From: an uncultured Gardnerella sp.
Lineage (GTDB): Bacteria; Actinomycetota; Actinomycetes; Actinomycetales; Bifidobacteriaceae
DNA: 44,589 nt
Direction: 5' to 3'
Assembly: GCA_947292085.1 (NCBI GenBank)
Contig: CAMYPN010000003.1
Location: forward strand, 1-44,589
The number at the start of each line of letters is the position of its first letter. Positions within the stretch are counted from its first letter, which is position 1. The translations under genes were made by a program, and so were the position numbers. This document shows, one piece after another, positions 44,298 through 44,589 of the stretch. The notes below the pieces were generated by a model, which searched no databases, was not told the origin of the DNA, and saw only the letters and a program-made list of their open reading frames with translations.

Positions 44298-44589
44298 GTG
44301 GTCTCTAATAAAGATCGAGAACAGTATGATGCTGATAGCTTGACTGTGCTTGAAGGCTTGGACGCTGTGAGAAAACGTCCAGGTATGTATATTGGTACTA
44401 CTGACAGCCAAGGTTTAATGCATTGCCTTTGGGAAATTATTGATAACGCTGTCGATGAGGCTTTGGCTGGCGCTTGCAATCATATTATTGTTACTCTTCA
44501 TGATGATGGTTCTATTGAGGTTGCGGATAACGGGCGTGGTATTCCAGTAGATGTTGAGCCTAAAACAAAACTTACAGGTGTTGAAGTTG
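44298..44589 (+). CDS. DNA topoisomerase IV / gyrase subunit B, 5' part
   Basis: The first 97 residues of a GHKL ATPase subunit, cut by the window end. It begins [20 protein letters not shown], followed by the family's [24 protein letters not shown] (catalytic Glu and Mg-binding Asn) and [13 protein letters not shown] type II topoisomerase B subunit beside the primary sigma factor in actinobacteria is typically ParE. GTG 44298 has AAGGGG (44287-44292) upstream. GyrB cannot be fully excluded from the N-terminus alone. Confidence 0.9.
   Translation, partial: MVSNKDREQYDADSLTVLEGLDAVRKRPGMYIGTTDSQGLMHCLWEIIDNAVDEALAGACNHIIVTLHDDGSIEVADNGRGIPVDVEPKTKLTGVEV

Overview
The window looks like the chromosome of an AT-rich member of the Bifidobacteriaceae, most likely Gardnerella (formerly G. 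vaginalis). This rests on three things. Coding DNA is AT-rich. Gene order is actinobacterial: lepA-hemW; eno-ftsB/divIC-DUF501-ppx; pheST followed by arg genes; tyrS-TPR-HAD-tlyA-nadK-recN; sigA-parE. The SecA, HPF and PheST proteins are also of actinobacterial type. The species name is an inference. No database search was possible.

Layout. 1-2831: 3' end of lepA, hemW and a small membrane protein. 2832-2930: a 25-bp tandem repeat. 2949-5690: a minus-strand ABC transporter (permease, lipoprotein, ATPase) behind a clear TPP riboswitch, so probably uptake of a thiamine precursor. 5858-8513: enolase and an L-2-hydroxyacid dehydrogenase closer to HicDH than to classical LDH. 8625-10415: folK and an N-terminally extended folP, placed between eno and ftsB. 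10443-12735: FtsB/DivIC and a DUF501-Ppx/GppA fusion. 12778-13275: tRNA-Leu(UAA), then a 336-bp MITE with perfect 26-bp terminal inverted repeats, an exact 8-bp target duplication and an interior of duplicated hairpin modules. 13439-19282: zinc-type cation efflux protein, SpoU-type rRNA methyltransferase, pheS and pheT. 19355-23027: argR, argG and argH; the argCJBDF genes expected between pheT and argR are absent. 23169-31934: tyrS, a low-complexity TPR protein, HAD phosphatase, tlyA, nadK, recN and a second HAD hydrolase. 31976-32386: RNase P RNA on the minus strand with its promoter. 32564-37658: HPF, secA, a minus-strand membrane protein and plsC. 37775-41563: minus-strand PASTA kinase and polyprenyl synthetase. 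41768-44589: DUF4192-like protein, primary sigma factor and the start of a type II topoisomerase B subunit.

Most genes are housekeeping: translation (lepA, pheST, tyrS, tlyA, hpf, rnpB), cell division and envelope (ftsB, secA, plsC, PASTA kinase, prenyl synthase), repair (recN) and central metabolism (eno, hydroxyacid dehydrogenase, nadK). The accessory or reductive signals are the MITE, the truncated arg cluster, the folK-folP pair and the riboswitch-controlled thiamine-precursor importer. Together they suggest a host-adapted, partly auxotrophic organism that salvages precursors. The best candidate for something undescribed is the MITE at 12932-13267.
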